From Heliopora coerulea (lineage: Eukaryota > Cnidaria > Anthozoa > Scleralcyonacea > Helioporidae), in contig JASJOG010000288.1 in the NCBI GenBank assembly GCA_030142905.1, forward strand, positions 248,001 through 312,000: DNA of 64,000 nt, written 5' to 3'. The translations under genes and the position numbers were made by a program. The notes below the pieces were generated by a model. That model was not told the DNA's origin. It made no database searches and worked only from the letters and a program-made list of their open reading frames with translations. Shown here piece after piece: positions 22,679-34,288 of this stretch. How positions within the stretch are numbered: position 1 is the stretch's first letter; each line of letters starts with the position of its first letter.

Positions 22679-23885
22679 TTAACTTAAATCACTGACTTTC
22701 TTTGAGCTTACAGAACCTAAGACATTGGAAGCAGACTTGAATATGGAAAAGCATGTGGTGATCAAGTTAAGTAAACCATTAGACCTATGACCTTTTCTCT
22801 GCTTGATAAGTTTCTCCTCGACACCTGTTTGAAATAAAGCTGTGGCACATGTTACTCTTAGACAATGTGATGTTTTGACTTTCAAGCTGGCACCTTTACG
22901 TATATTGGGCAAAACTGTTGACAGCATGTTTACTCTTATGAAAACCTAATTCTTTTGGGTCTGTTCTGTAGTAAAATCCATTACCACTCCTATTTTGAAC
23001 TTCTGCTAAGCCAATATACAGCTTGTAAATATCAGCTAAACAATGCATTTCATGCTTTTTGTCTTTCTGGTGAAAAATGTGGTGAACGACTCATGGTTCA
23101 TATTTTAAATCAGTCAACCCTCTATGAAACGTCTTCAAAACATTCTCCTTGAACATGACAAAGTTATTTGTCACTTCCAACCGTCTTTCTCAAGACTACA
23201 CTAACCTGGACGATCAACTTCCACAAACATGTCATGATTCTCCCAGGTTCAAACCATTTACTTCAAAGCTATATGTCTATGCTCAACACTTCTCAGGCCA
23301 AAAAGTTTACCATTGTAGAAATATACAGTATTGAACAGTGCTTGTGAGGAGGAAGTTACAAGAAGGTTCTTTGCCCAAAAGATTTCTTCTTCTTTGAAGC
23401 AAGACCAACGCCTTCTCATGTGTACATCTTCATTTTGCAATCCAATAATTTTCTAAATCTGTGAAACCTGGAAGGAAAACAAATATCACCAATAGTTATA
23501 GGTAATGATATGCATCTCATAAAATCAACACGTGCATTTAGAAACTCACTGGTTATCTGTTTTATCCAACAGATTTAGCACAATGATTTTCTTGGAAAGG
23601 AATTGTTTGATACCTATTATTAAACTGTATAATGAATGAGCACGATATTTCTTCCCTTCTTTATTGACCACTTCTTGAACAAATTTTCTGAGCCAATACC
23701 CCAGACTTTTCACTTCAAAGTTTTCCATCACTGTGCCAATGTCTTGTGAGCCAACTTCCTCTTCGACTTTACTCTTCTGAATTCTTGATGTTTGCCATTC
23801 ACAAAATACTCCAACTGCCCACTTGGTTTTGTATAGTCAAGGAGGGTAATTACGCATTTTCAGCAAACTTTTGATTTCTTTGCAG
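22679..23885 (-). pseudogene. Crypton-type tyrosine recombinase relic
   Basis: The minus strand reads YKTKWAVGVFCEWQTSRI near 23790-23840, then SLGYWLRKFVQEVVNKEGKKY, then HSLYSLIIGIKQFL, the N-terminal SAM-like part. A middle block reads NTVYFYNGKLFGLRSVEHRH near 23260-23330. The C-terminal block reads SHCLRVTCATALFQTGVEEKLI followed by GHRS near 22800-22870. The Arg of LRVTCAT and the H-x-x-R-like GHRS are catalytic positions of tyrosine recombinases of the DUF3504/Crypton group. The catalytic Tyr is not visible downstream. Stops and frame changes show decay. It is unrelated to the hAT relic on its left. Confidence 0.68.
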
Positions 23886-26800
23886 AACACTCCTTCTGCT
23901 TGAAGTTGCATGTTCCGTGCTATAACTGACCTTTGTTACTTTAATACCACTGAGAAGAAAAAGTTATTGCACGAGGTTTACCCTCCAAAACTAGTAAAAC
24001 TTACACATGAAAATTTTGCACCTAAAGCTTATTTTCCTGTTCTTCTAAACTTACCATCCTAGCCTTGAGACTGAAGGCTGTTTTTAACGTTAATATTTGC
24101 CAAAAGGTAGCTGTATACTAGTTTTATTATGCAACAAGACATGACTTACTATCTATTTAAACACTGATGTATGGTAACATGATGTACTCAGATGTTGAAA
24201 GTCTAGTATTGATAAAAAAACACAACTTTTATGCAGGATGTAGTGCTTTATTATTTGAAATAGTCTGGTTAACAACTTGCATTGCCTATTTTACATCAAT
24301 TTTTGTAGGTAAATGGAAAAGCTGCTAACTCTAATGGAATTAAGGTAATAAGTTCCTAATCAGATTGTTAGAAGAATTTTAAAGTACATTTGTGTACCGA
24401 TTACTGTGCTGGTTTAAGTTGAATAAATTGGCAGGGAAGTGTGTAATATTTGCACAAAGATATTTGAAACCAAAGTTAGACAGGTTAAAGGTCATATAAT
24501 AAACCTTCAAAACATGTCAGAAGCATTTGGGTATTGCCACTGGCCTTGGCAAGAATAACGGCCGTCAAAAATGTCCAATGTTCTAGTAGCTATACATGTT
24601 TTACATATGATTTAACAGCTTAGAATTATATAGAAATAGTTGAACTATATGATAGGAGACTTTAAATTTGGATTCTATGATAAGAATACTGCAAAACAAG
24701 GTGCATAATATTTACCCTCCTTGACTATAACGTGCAGATGCAGGAATAGCAATTTTGATTGTTTTATCTTCTTTGACAAGGCTTTTTGTAGGGTGAAACA
24801 ACCTGCCTCCACCTTTGTTCATCATTACAGACAACTCGTGTAATTTTTACACCTGTCACAAAGACATTCCCACGAGCAATATAGCTAAACATCCAATTAA
24901 ATTTCTCTTCGATTGAGATACTACATAAACAACTTGTTATTGTGTTTCACCAGGGGAATCGAAACACTCAAAAACAATAAAAACACTTGGCCTACAGCCT
25001 CGTGTTTTTATCATGTTTTCTTGTGTTTGGATCCAGTGGTGAAACACTCAAACTCGTTCATATATTACATCCGAACAGCATAAAAGGTACTTCTCTTTTC
25101 CAAGTAATACTGGTTTGCCACTTATTTTCAGCATTTCTATAAATCAGTAGACTAGATATAAATGCTAGTATGTAACCTGCAGCTTACACTAATCCATATA
25201 TATTGTACATGCATTTCTTTTCAACCAAATTAATAGATTGCTAATTGAAAATTAAAAAACGGAACTAATAATAAACTAACTACAGGTCCATAGACATTCT
25301 CTGGCACATATAAGGCAACATACTTGCTGCTGCATATTCTTCAAATGAGCCATTGGTTGATCTGGTCAATTAGTTCATCTTTAAATGTCTCTTTACCAAA
25401 AAAATCAGGATATTTTGAGGTTGGGTTTTTGGTCTTGTTGTTTTTAGTTCACCTAAATTGTATATAATGTATTTCTACAGTACATGGCCATATTAAATCA
25501 TCAAAATGAAGTAGAGGCCACTCAGGCCAGAGCCAAGAGGCAAAGGAAAAGTAGCTTTTAAAAACATGAGTGCTAAGAGTCAGGAAATTTAAAATTTTGA
25601 AACTAACTTCATCATCATCATAATCTGTTGGTAGCTTTCTCTTTCACTTTTGTTATCTTTTTGGCCTCAATCTCAATTACATCATGTGTTAGATGTGTAA
25701 AAATAGAGAGAAAAGTCTAAAGTTATAGAAAATACAGCTCAAAAGTCAAACCCAATATTAGCAATATTAACAATATATCAACAACAGTCTAATTAAATTT
25801 GCAGAATTTGTTTAAACAAATTAAAAGTGCACCACTCAAATCTTCACATAATTAATATAAGGACATAACCAAACATACCCACATCAGCCAGATGTCTTCC
25901 TTCTCTTTTTGGACTTCTCCATCATTCATCTGACACAAAGTACATAACACAGATGCCCCATATCCTTCTCCAAAACGTTTACTGCAGAAAGGATGATAGG
26001 ACTGCTTGCAAAGTAGTGCAATGTATATATATGCTATATGAGGGGGTGACCACCCCAGTTTGGGGTGGCCAATCAGAAGTGTTTATTTAATTGTTTTTTA
26101 CCATATATGGAAGTTGAGTTAATAATTGAAAAAAAGGGAGTGATTCAATTGGGTGTTGGCCTAATTATTCAGGTATGTGTGGAATGTATTGATGTCAATC
26201 ATCTGTCATCGGTTAAGTTGATGTAAATAACATTCCTGACATACCTTTGTTGATTGGATTGGATGTGAAAAAATGCTGATTTGAATTGTTGAAATGCCTC
26301 CTTTTTCCATTTTGAATCTTGATTTTGTCATTGATGGAACTGCGTTGGTTGCAGAGGTTCTGTTGGAGATGTTGACTGGTTGAGGTCTTGCGGTGGGTCG
26401 AGCATTCATATGGACACGGTTTGGGGGTGTGTGCATGACGGATGTTGGAAGAATGACTAAATATGGTAAAGGGTTATTTATTTTTGGTTTATAGAAATGG
26501 ATGAGATTGTGTGTAAGTTATTTTGTTGTAGATAAGAGAAATGGAGAAAATGCTTGAAGTTATTTTTTAATATTTTTTTCATTTTCTCTTGCAGGATGAA
26601 CAGGCATTGGTTACTTTATTGTGTAATTATTTATTATTCAATCATGTTCATTTTCTTGTGGTTGGGAGAATTGGTAAAGTTGAATGCACATGAGGATTTA
26701 ATGAAGAGAAAAGGTGAGAGGTGTTGAATAAAAATGACTCAAATACTTTGTGTTTTTTGTTTTTTTTGAAGACAAGGTGTTCTGTTGTATATTTTTGTTT

Positions 26801-26917
26801 GGCATTCCTTGCAGTGAGTAAGCTAGTCAAGTCAACCACGTTAATCAAGCCAATCAAACCCACTAAGCCTAAACTATTTAAGTTGGTAAAGTCATAAGTC
26901 ATCAAGTAGACTTTTAT
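23886..26917. other. Non-coding, no recognisable gene
   Basis: I see no protein family here. Apart from the foldback at 24942-25047, a short hairpin ccacccca/tggggtgg lies near 26049-26067. The minus-strand open stretches at 26206-26436 and 26648-26905 match nothing I know. Confidence 0.45.
24942..25047. repeat. Foldback (MITE-like) hairpin element
   Basis: The outer arms gtgtttcacca (24942-24952) and tggtgaaacac (25037-25047) are exact complements. Inside, aataaaaacac pairs with gtgtttttat around the short loop ttggcctacagcctc. The 106-bp structure resembles a miniature inverted-repeat element. No target-site duplication was identified. Confidence 0.6.
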
Positions 26918-28120
26918 TTGTTGATGATTTCTTGTAAGTTTGTAAAGGAATATGAAAGGAGATTGAGATTGGTACTAAAATCAAAATTGAATAGCAGAAA
27001 TAAGATCATGGCAATGAACACTTTGGCTGTTGCATTGCTGACATATGGGGCTGGTATTTTGAAATGGAGTAAAGCAGAAGTAGGATTCCAAAACACGTAA
27101 ACTGATGACAATGTATGGTGCTTTTCACCCAAAAAGTGACATCCACAGATTATATTTACAAAGGGAAAAAAGGTGGAAGAGGATTGATTAGTTGTGAAGA
27201 ATGCATCAGTGCAGAAGAGAACAGTTTGGGGTGGTTTGTAAAGAACAGTGTGGAACCACTCCTACAACAAGTTGCCAAGACAAATGTGATTGAAACAGAA
27301 GGGTGCAAAGCAAAGGAAAAATTTAAAAGGAAAATAAGAGATCTGGAGAAAGCCTGGACTGACAAAAGAATGTATGGACAATGTGAGAGATCTAGGGGAA
27401 GAGGTACAGGTAGACATGGTGATGACATGGTGGTTAAAGAAAGGGGATTTGAAACCGGAGACTGAAGGACTTCTATGTGCTGCACAAGAACAAGCACTCA
27501 GGACAAATTATGTCAAGTTTCACATAGATAGAACGGTCAAGTCTCCACTTTGCAGGCTTTGTGGTGAAAAGGGAGAGCATGTAACACACTTGATAAGCAA
27601 ATGTAAGAAGCTAGCGCAAAAAGAGTACAAAAGAAGACATGACAATGTGGCTCGTATTGTACAGTGGAAGCTTTGTGGTTTATACCAGTTAGAACGAGGT
27701 GAAAAATGGTATGAACATCAACCAAATGGAGTTACTGAATCAGATAAAGTTAAGATTCTATGGGATTTTAATATACAATGCAATAGTCTAATTAAATGTA
27801 GAAGACCTGATATCATGGTGGTGTTAAAGAAGAAAAAAGAGTGCAAGATTGTAGACATCACAGTTTCAGGAGATAGCAGAATAAGTCAAAAAGAATTAGA
27901 GAAAATGGAAAAGTATGATGACGTGAAAAGGGAAATAAAAATAATGTGGACAATGAGGAAAATCGAGATAATACCAATAGTTATACGTGCTTTGGGAGCA
28001 ATTAGTAGAAAACTGGATAAGTGAATTGAAAAACTCGATGTAAAGATTACAATAGAACTTCTCCAAAAGACAGCATTGCTTGGAACAGCAAGAATATTGA
28101 GAAGGAGCATGGAAGGCTGA
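26918..28120 (+). pseudogene. R2-like LINE, 3' end with restriction-like endonuclease
   Basis: C-terminal part of a non-LTR retrotransposon ORF. An upstream piece reads INTLAVALLTYGAGIL-type sequence (here NTLAVALLTYGAGILKW), then KGGRGLISCEECI. The long ORF at 27374-28024 has LICAAQEQAL-type sequence (LLCAAQEQALRTNYVKFHI), the zinc knuckle CRLCGEKGEHVTHLISKC (C-x2-C-x7-H-x4-C) and KEYKRRHDNVARIVQWK. Near 27805-27865 RPDIMVVLKKKKECKIVDI is the RPD...D core of a restriction-like endonuclease. It ends with GALGAISRKLDK. An in-frame stop at 28022 is followed by ELLQKTALLGTARILR-type sequence up to 28120. The RT itself is missing, so the element is 5'-truncated, as LINEs often are. Confidence 0.8.
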
Positions 28121-28499
28121 AAAACTCGGAACCTTAGGCTACTGGTAGTGGCCAGTTTTCGGGGGATAATTAAAAACTAGTGGCATTAACTGTGAAAGAG
28201 AATGGTTTATTAGGACTACATCCAACAGGTGGCTCTTCGCCTCCTAATGCCTAATTACAGTAACAATATGTTTGGTTAAACTAATTACTAAGGAAGGCCT
28301 ATACATATAAAACTATATGTAAGCTAGACTACATCATTTGGTAATTCATATATAGAATGTGATAAAAAACTACTTAAAACTACTATATTTTTTATGTTAT
28401 AATAAGTATCATATTAATTTATACAGGACAAACTCTGATAACAGCAATTTCTATTGTTGTTTTTATTCTCTTAAAATATTTAATAAATGAAAAAAATCA
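28121..28499. other. LINE 3' tail and AT-rich spacer
   Basis: The first about 60 bases (ggctactggtagtggccag) look like the 3' untranslated end of the LINE. The rest is AT-rich without genes. Confidence 0.4.
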
Positions 28500-28870
28500 C
28501 AATTTGCAAGTCTGTGTTACCCCCAGTCCAAGGGAATGGTCGAAGGAGGACAGTGTAAATTCATATCTAGCCATTTTGAATGCTAGAAATACAATTAGAG
28601 ACAATGTTGTTGAAAGCCCAGCATAAAGATTACATTCAAGACTGTTAAAAACGTTTTTACTGGTCTCAAGAGAACTGTTGTTACCATGTGTAGTAGACAT
28701 GAATGTTATGAAATCCAACAAAAGTTATACTATGGCTGTAAAGCAAAGCCACTTACACCATTGCAAGAAGGAGATGTGGTAGTCATCAAGTAGGAAACAA
28801 AATGTCTACAGTCAATTGTAACTAGAACATTGGATAGTTAAATGTTGAGATGAAATAGAGGAGATTTATT
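28500..28870 (+). pseudogene. Ty3/Gypsy integrase scrap
   Basis: In changing plus-strand frames I read CYPQSKGMVEGG near 28513-28548, the catalytic Glu segment YPQSNG-x2-E of retroviral-type integrases. It is followed by YLAILNARNTI, then ESPAQRL-like sequence (ESPA-RLHSRLLKTFL), and PLTPLQEGDVVVIK near 28755-28790. The last is the C-terminal domain leader of Gypsy integrases. No LTRs or other pol parts are visible. At least two stops are present. Confidence 0.6.
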
Positions 28871-29549
28871 GAAAATAAATGAGGATTTCAAAGAGGATGC
28901 AGCTTTGTGGTCAGTAGGATTTAATATTAATGATCAACTGATTGCTTCCAAGGATTTCCAGCATCATCAAGATCACTACTAGGGCTGCAACATGACCAAA
29001 GAATGAGTAATCCCACAGTAGAAAACTCATTGTCAACTTAACTTGCTTCTGTTCATAAAAAAACATACGAGAGTAACTCAAATGGATAAACGACTAAAAC
29101 GCTGGTTATTTAAATGATGTAAGATAAAGTAAATTCAAAGAACTGTGCAAAGGTTATACCATAGTAAACAAACAAAATAATTAAATTTATATCAGTGTAT
29201 AACTTTAGAAAGGATGTAACATATCAAAAAGTATTAGCATGTAGTTAGTGCACAGGCTTATGAAAGAATTTGTCTTTTGAAAAGCTGTCAATCGTACCCA
29301 AATTCTCAAGAAATATATAGGTGGTCATGGGTTGCTGCATACAAGTCTTTCCAGTTTTATTGCACTTAAGTCAAAATTTGCAAATGGAGATGAAAACTTG
29401 GATAAGGAACGGTGAATAACCCAAATCTGGTTTAAATCTTTAGTCAGATAGTGGGCAAACAGTATAAACTCTGATGAAATTTACATTTTAGAAGTATGAG
29501 AGCTTGGAGATGTCTTGAGATGATGAATGAATGATCATCAAGCTCTCTC
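28871..29549. other. No recognisable gene
   Basis: AT-rich sequence with no long open frame or repeat seen. Confidence 0.4.
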
Positions 29550-29554
29550 CTCAG

Positions 29555-29670
29555 AAAAACGATTTCTGAGCTCCAGAAAGGTATCAAACCCATAACCTTC
29601 TGATGACCAGTGAGACACTGACCATTTAACTACCAATATTCTGATGGTGAGCTAAGGTGCAAGTTCAACA
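29555..29670 (-). repeat. tRNA-derived SINE copy, diverged
   Basis: Read on the minus strand it shows ctcaccatcagaatattggta, then an A-box-like region and cagaaggttatgggtttgat, the B-box end. Same family as the copies at 30455 and 43688. Confidence 0.6.
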
Positions 29671-29714
29671 GGTGTGACCTAAGAAGGAGCCACTATATGT
29701 GAATATTGATATTG

Positions 29715-29815
29715 ACTTTTACAATTTCTGGGCCTCAGATGGGAATTGAACCTGAAACCTTCTGATGCCAGTGAGATACCAATACTCAGATGGTGAACTA
29801 TGGCTAGCTTAACAT
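29715..29815 (-). repeat. tRNA-derived SINE copy, diverged
   Basis: The minus strand reads ttcaccatctgagtattggta and cagaaggtttcaggttcaatt, then a shared tail. It lies in inverted orientation to the copy at 29885. Confidence 0.6.
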
Positions 29816-29884
29816 CATTATGTTCAATATCGTAATTAACATGTAGTGGCTTTTGCTCAGATCCCAAGTATTTGGAACTTGCAC

Positions 29885-29990
29885 CTTAGCTCACCATCTG
29901 AGTATTGGTAGCTCAATGGTTAGTGTCTCACTGCTCATCAGAAGGTTGTGGGGACAATCCTAGTCTGGGGTTCACAAACCATAAAAATCA
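29885..29990 (+). repeat. tRNA-derived SINE copy, diverged
   Basis: It reads ctcaccatctgagtattggta, the A box tagctcaatggttag and atcagaaggttgtgggga. The B box is damaged (gacaatcc). Confidence 0.6.
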
Positions 29991-30454
29991 ATATCATTAA
30001 CATATAGTGACTTCCACTCAGCAGCATACCAAGCAGAAGTTCCACTGGGGGCAAATTCCCAAAATGCCACTTCCTGGCATATTCTGTGCCCCGTGGGCAT
30101 GGCTTACTAAAAAAATTTTCAAACATATTCACAAAAACGAGGACAACAAATTGCTATTTGATTGTTACACAATCTATACCGCATACTTTCTTAACACAAT
30201 ATGTTTACATATCCAGGAAAGAAAACTTAGAAATGTCAACAAAACCTTTCTAAATAAAGCTATTTTTTATTATTTATTCAATGCCATTGCAATTGATTGT
30301 TGGATTAAATAACTAACACCAAACTTAACTATTGAAAGCACATCTTGATTTTTCTGGCCTTCAGTGAAGCAAACTCGTTTATTATCAGTTTGATGTTTGA
30401 GAAATGTGAGAGCTTGGATATGTGGATTAGGTTGCACATATATATCGAATTTGC

Positions 30455-30595
30455 ACCTTAGCTCACCATCTGAGTCTCAGTAGCTCAATGGTTAGAGCAT
30501 CTAACCGGTCATCAAAAGGTTGTGGGTTTGATCCCCGTCTGGGGCTCAGAAATAATTTTCTGAGTATCAAGCTTGAAGATCGTTCATCTAACTCG
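30455..30595 (+). repeat. tRNA-derived SINE copy
   Basis: It contains the A box tagctcaatggttagagc, the B box gggtttgatccc, the sequence ccgtctggggctcag, and the family tail ttttctgagtatcaagcttg with gatcgttcatct. It overlaps the 3' end of the hAT relic on the other strand. Confidence 0.75.
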
Positions 30596-30790
30596 TTTAT
30601 TATGTTGTCAAAATTGATAGAATTAGCCAGTTCATGTTTGATGTAGAGAATGGCTAGGTTGCTTATGCTAGACTGTGTCATTGTGGACCTGAGATAAGTT
30701 TTAATAAACTTTAACTTGGAAAAGGTTCTCTCACGTGTTGCTATGCTCGAACACATCATCAGGAAGAACATTAGGGAAAGAAGTTAAGTC
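30560..30790 (-). pseudogene. hAT transposase C-terminal dimerisation domain
   Basis: The minus strand reads RTFSKLKFIKTYLRSTMTQ and then LAILYIKHELANSINFDNI, the hATC dimerisation motif of TTF-zinc-finger hAT transposases. It is the 3' end of the element whose remaining parts lie at 31737-33120 and 41131-41780 on the same strand. A Tc1/mariner-type insertion separates it from the middle part. Confidence 0.8.
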
Positions 30791-31580
30791 AGTTAAGTCG
30801 GAATTCCTGGCTGGCCACTCGTGCATACCACGATGACCCATCTATCTTCCAGCCATTCATGAACGACAAGAGCAAAATGTGGAGGGGTGCCATCTTGCAT
30901 GAAAATCAAATATTCAATACTCTCCCAAGCACTGATAACTGGCCAGATCTCATCTTGCAGCATAGTTAGGTACCTTTCAGCATTCATGGTATCATGAAGA
31001 ATTAATGGACCCACAGTCCTGTCTGAGATCATCCCATACCACACCATTACTTTGGGCCAACTGCATTTTTCAGAGGTAACAAGAGTATCCTCTCCTGCCC
31101 AATAGTAGCAGTTGTGATGGTTCACAAAGCCACCAATGTGAAACACCACTTCATCAATTCAGAGGATATTTTGAAAGAGATCGGGCCAATCTTCATACCG
31201 AGCCAGCATAATCTCCCCAAACTCCATGTGAATGTTGCAGTCTTCAGCGGAGAGTGATTGGCAGTAGTGTGGCTTCCATGCATGCCATTTAAACTCTTTC
31301 TTGAGCACAGTTCTTATTGTGTGAAAGGAGAGCCCACTTTCCCTTGCTGTTTGTTGAATTGACTTTCTTGAACTGCTTGCACTGTCTCCTGGTCTTTGGA
31401 CTTGGAAGGAAAGCTGCTTCTTTAAGTATTGCATGACAATTCTTGATTGTCTTTGCATCAACTTGAGCATGTATTCCTCTAATGGTCCTCCACCATCTTT
31501 GCACTTGAACAACTGATTTACAAACCTCCTAATATGCTGCAAGCTGGGCATGCTCCTGCAGGGTAAGATGTTCATCCATG
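30785..31580 (-). pseudogene. Tc1/mariner-superfamily transposase
   Basis: The N-terminal helix-turn-helix region reads SIQQTARESGLSFHTIRTVL. The catalytic part has IDEVVF with the first Asp, FVNHHNCYYWAGED, then VMVWYGMISDRTVGPL, then FMQDGTPPHFALVVHEWL with the second Asp near 30885-30910. After a frameshift near 30815 the reading EWPARNSDLT supplies the third acidic residue as Asp (a DDxD signature). An in-frame TGA at about 31157 and the frameshift inactivate it. The element sits inside the C-terminal part of the hAT gene; its 3' side is lost directly after the third motif. Confidence 0.78.
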
Positions 31581-31736
31581 TTTGTAGGCCTCACCAAATT
31601 TCAAATGAAATAATCTGAAAAAAAAAAATATGATTGCAGATTAAATTCTCATACTTCGAAGAACAAACACCAAAAATTTGAGAAAAAATTTATAATTAAT
31701 GAATCATTTATATATATTTTAAATTAGGGAGTTACT
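31581..31736. other. AT-rich spacer, probably 5' end of the Tc1/mariner insertion
   Basis: It lies between the transposase start and the resumption of the hAT reading near 31737. Clear terminal inverted repeats were not recognised. Confidence 0.35.
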
Positions 31737-33120
31737 TTTCATTCATCAGATATATGTTGCAGTAGGTTGATTGCTTTCCAGGCCCATGTCTTCATATCAG
31801 TAGTCTCCTCAAGTGACAAAATTCCTTTTCAAGGTCACTGGCTATGATTTCATTGTATGCATTAGTGAGGATGTAGACCCTATTGTTAGCAGGATCCAGG
31901 AGAAAATCTATTGCGAGAAACCCAAACTTTGCATTGATATCTTTTGTTTGCTGGGTAGGACTAACGATTTCTTTGTGAAGTCGGTCTAGGATTTCAAGTT
32001 GCTCTCTTTTTATCTCCTCCTGCCACAATAGTCCTGTGTCAGCAGCATTCTTTCCAGGCATTCTTCTTCTTCTTACCCACTTCTCAGTGGAGATACCCAA
32101 ATGTTCACAAAAATCAGTTGCCTTGTTTTTGGCCACCTGAACAAGGTTTTCTCACTCTTTCTTGAAAAACGCCTGAACATTCCCAATCTTAACAATACAA
32201 GCATCGAACCCAAGACCAGATGTTCGAAGCACCTTCTACCTGTCATTGATTTCGAGAAGCACTGACTTCCAGGAAACTAGGTATGCAATGAAAACATAAC
32301 AGTTCATACTATCCAGCAAGTTTGTTGAATCCAAATGTGTTTCATAGCTCTCAGTCTCACCAGTGCCTCACATATTTCCTCTAGATGAGATTCCACAGCA
32401 TCAACAGCATCGTGCTGGGAGTTCCATCTCATCTCACAAACTTGCTTAACAGTTTTCCCTGGAACATGTCACTTAAATATTTCCCACCAATAAGTCGACG
32501 AAGAAATAAAATTGTAAAGCCTTTTGACCATCCCAAAGAAAGTAATGGCATTTACAGTGCTGGTGGCAGTGTGTACTCCAGCCAGATTTAGGGACTGGTT
32601 GTTACATGTCATAAAGGCAGCCTTTGGATTAATTGAAATCATTTGCCTTTGCACACTGCTGTGAACTCTGGACATCATAACAGCATTGTCATACCCCTAA
32701 CAGTGAATGTTTCATACATCAAGGTCGCTGTCTTTGAGCTTGCTAAGGATTTGTTGTGTCAAAGTGGCAGCAGTCTTCCCTACAAGGTGTACAACATTGA
32801 CAAATGATTCTTTTAATGTCAAGTGTCTTTGTGAGATATGGACATACCAAAGCACTTGTGACTGATCTGGCATACTATCAAAAATTATCGAGTAGTACTT
32901 TGCTCTTTTGACTTCACTGATGATTGTTGATCTGACTTGACAACCCAGAAACTGGATGAATTCATTTTGGATGCCTGGTGGAAGGTATGAGATGGTAGGA
33001 TGGGGAGTTGACTGAATCCTCATAAGGTGCTCGCTCAGCACAGGATCATATTTTCCAAGTAACTTCATTAGTGCAAGAAGGTTTCCAGGATTTTTGGCAG
33101 CATCAGATGAGATTCTCTCT
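31737..33120 (-). pseudogene. hAT transposase, catalytic and middle part
   Basis: Reading leftward from 33120: NPGNLLALMKLLGKYDPVLSEHL, then IQNEFIQFLGCQVRSTIISEV, then AKYYSIIFDSMPDQSQ, with the first catalytic Asp in FDS. Next come NLAGVHTATSTVNAITFFG, then FISSSTYWWEIFK, CEMRWNSQHDAVDAVESHLE with the RW motif near 32375-32430, and VYILTNAYNEIIASDLEKEF near 31820-31870. This is the TTF/ZMYM-type hAT family. Frameshifts occur near 32710, 32470 and 32140. The upstream zinc-finger part lies 8 kb away at 41131-41780, separated by PLE insertions. Confidence 0.8.
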
Positions 33121-33303
33121 GTGTATGTGAAAAGAGAGATTTTGCTGGGAGAGAAAAAGGATACCATCAAGAATGCATTTGAGTATCCAGTGCCAGGTGA
33201 CAATTTGAAGAAATATAAGATAAAACAGACTCCGAATATCAAAGCCATCTTGAAAACTCAAGATTTGAGTAAAATCAAGGCAATTATAGTATTTGGTGTT
33301 ATA

Positions 33304-33345
33304 TTTCGTCTTTATTTCAAAGACATTGTCAGACAGACTGATACA
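33304..33345 (-). ncRNA. Decayed PLE hammerhead motif (copy 1)
   Basis: Minus strand: ctgacaa, stem gtcttt/aaagac with loop gaaat, then gaaa and tataa. The core position that must be G is A, which would abolish cleavage. The sister motif at 37607-37640 (-) has ctgacaaa and a changed stem (aaagat), and the one at 41099-41133 (+) reads cagatga. All three can derive from a canonical ctgacga core by independent changes, two of them at the CpG. Confidence 0.6.
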
Positions 33346-33733
33346 TAAACATTGTCTATGTCTATTTATATGGGTGTGGGTACTGTTGAAGTCATCTTTA
33401 AGAAGATCTAGATCTATTTACAGCAGAAGCATGCTAATTAATTATTTATTGGACAGAGTGAGAAAGTTATCAGTGTGTGTGTGCTGAAAGATCTAAGTAA
33501 AAAGAGAGAGTTCCTTGGAAGCCTTGAGTGCAGAATTTAATTCTGGTTTATTGAACTTGATGTAGAGTGCTTTGATTAGGAGAAGTTTGTTTGTAGTTGA
33601 GGAGTTGCTGGAAAAGAGGATTTTGTAGTTATTAAAAATTAGGTTTCTCAGAGAAGAACATTGTTAAGTCAGTCATATTGTGTGTGTTCGCAGTTGAGAA
33701 AATGTTGTGCAATAGCACTGTTGTTACGTTATG

Positions 33734-34288
33734 TTATGTCGTGTGCTCGGAAAGTCGCGTTTGAAGGCAGTGATTGGTTTTTCCGATGTAAGATTTATTG
33801 CAGCTGGGGCATGTAACTTGGTAAATGACTTTGTTGCAGGATAGTTCTGGAATTTTGTCTTTGGTTGATGTGGAATACAAGAGCTTTTTAGTGTTGTAAA
33901 TGATAATAAATTTCATGGGATGCCTAAGTTGTTGGTGAATTTTAGAAACACAAGACCTAATTAGATTTTCACCTTGTTTACCAAGATAAGGTATTCGAAT
34001 CCAAACTTTAGGAAGATTATCATCAGTAGACGATGTTTGAGAGGAAGGAAAAGAGGCAGAGTTACATTTGTGTTTAAGCTTATTGATGAGTAAGTTTCTT
34101 ACTTGTTTTGGGTAGCCATTCCATGACATAAAGGATTTAAGTCGGTTAATTTGTTTGTTTAGAAGTTTCTTGGAGCTGCAGATTTTAACTGCATGATGGA
34201 AAAGTGATTTTATGCAAGCAGTTTTTTGAGAAAAAGGTTCAAAACTAGAAAAATGTGTATACTGTCCAGTGTGGGTATTTTTAAGATA
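33734..34288 (-). pseudogene. PLE GIY-YIG endonuclease and linker (copy 1)
   Basis: The frame resumes after the Tc1 insertion with VYLKNTHTGQYTHFSSFEPF, then KLLNKQINRLKSFMSWNGYP, then RIPYLGKQGENLIRSC. The endonuclease part reads VIYQVTCPSCNKSYIGKTNHC and TRLSEH. The frame stops near 33734, and the EALYIKFNKPELNSG-type end appears only in decayed form near 33530-33570. The RT part of the same ORF lies at 35892-36990. Compare copy 3 at 40135-40641. Confidence 0.82.
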
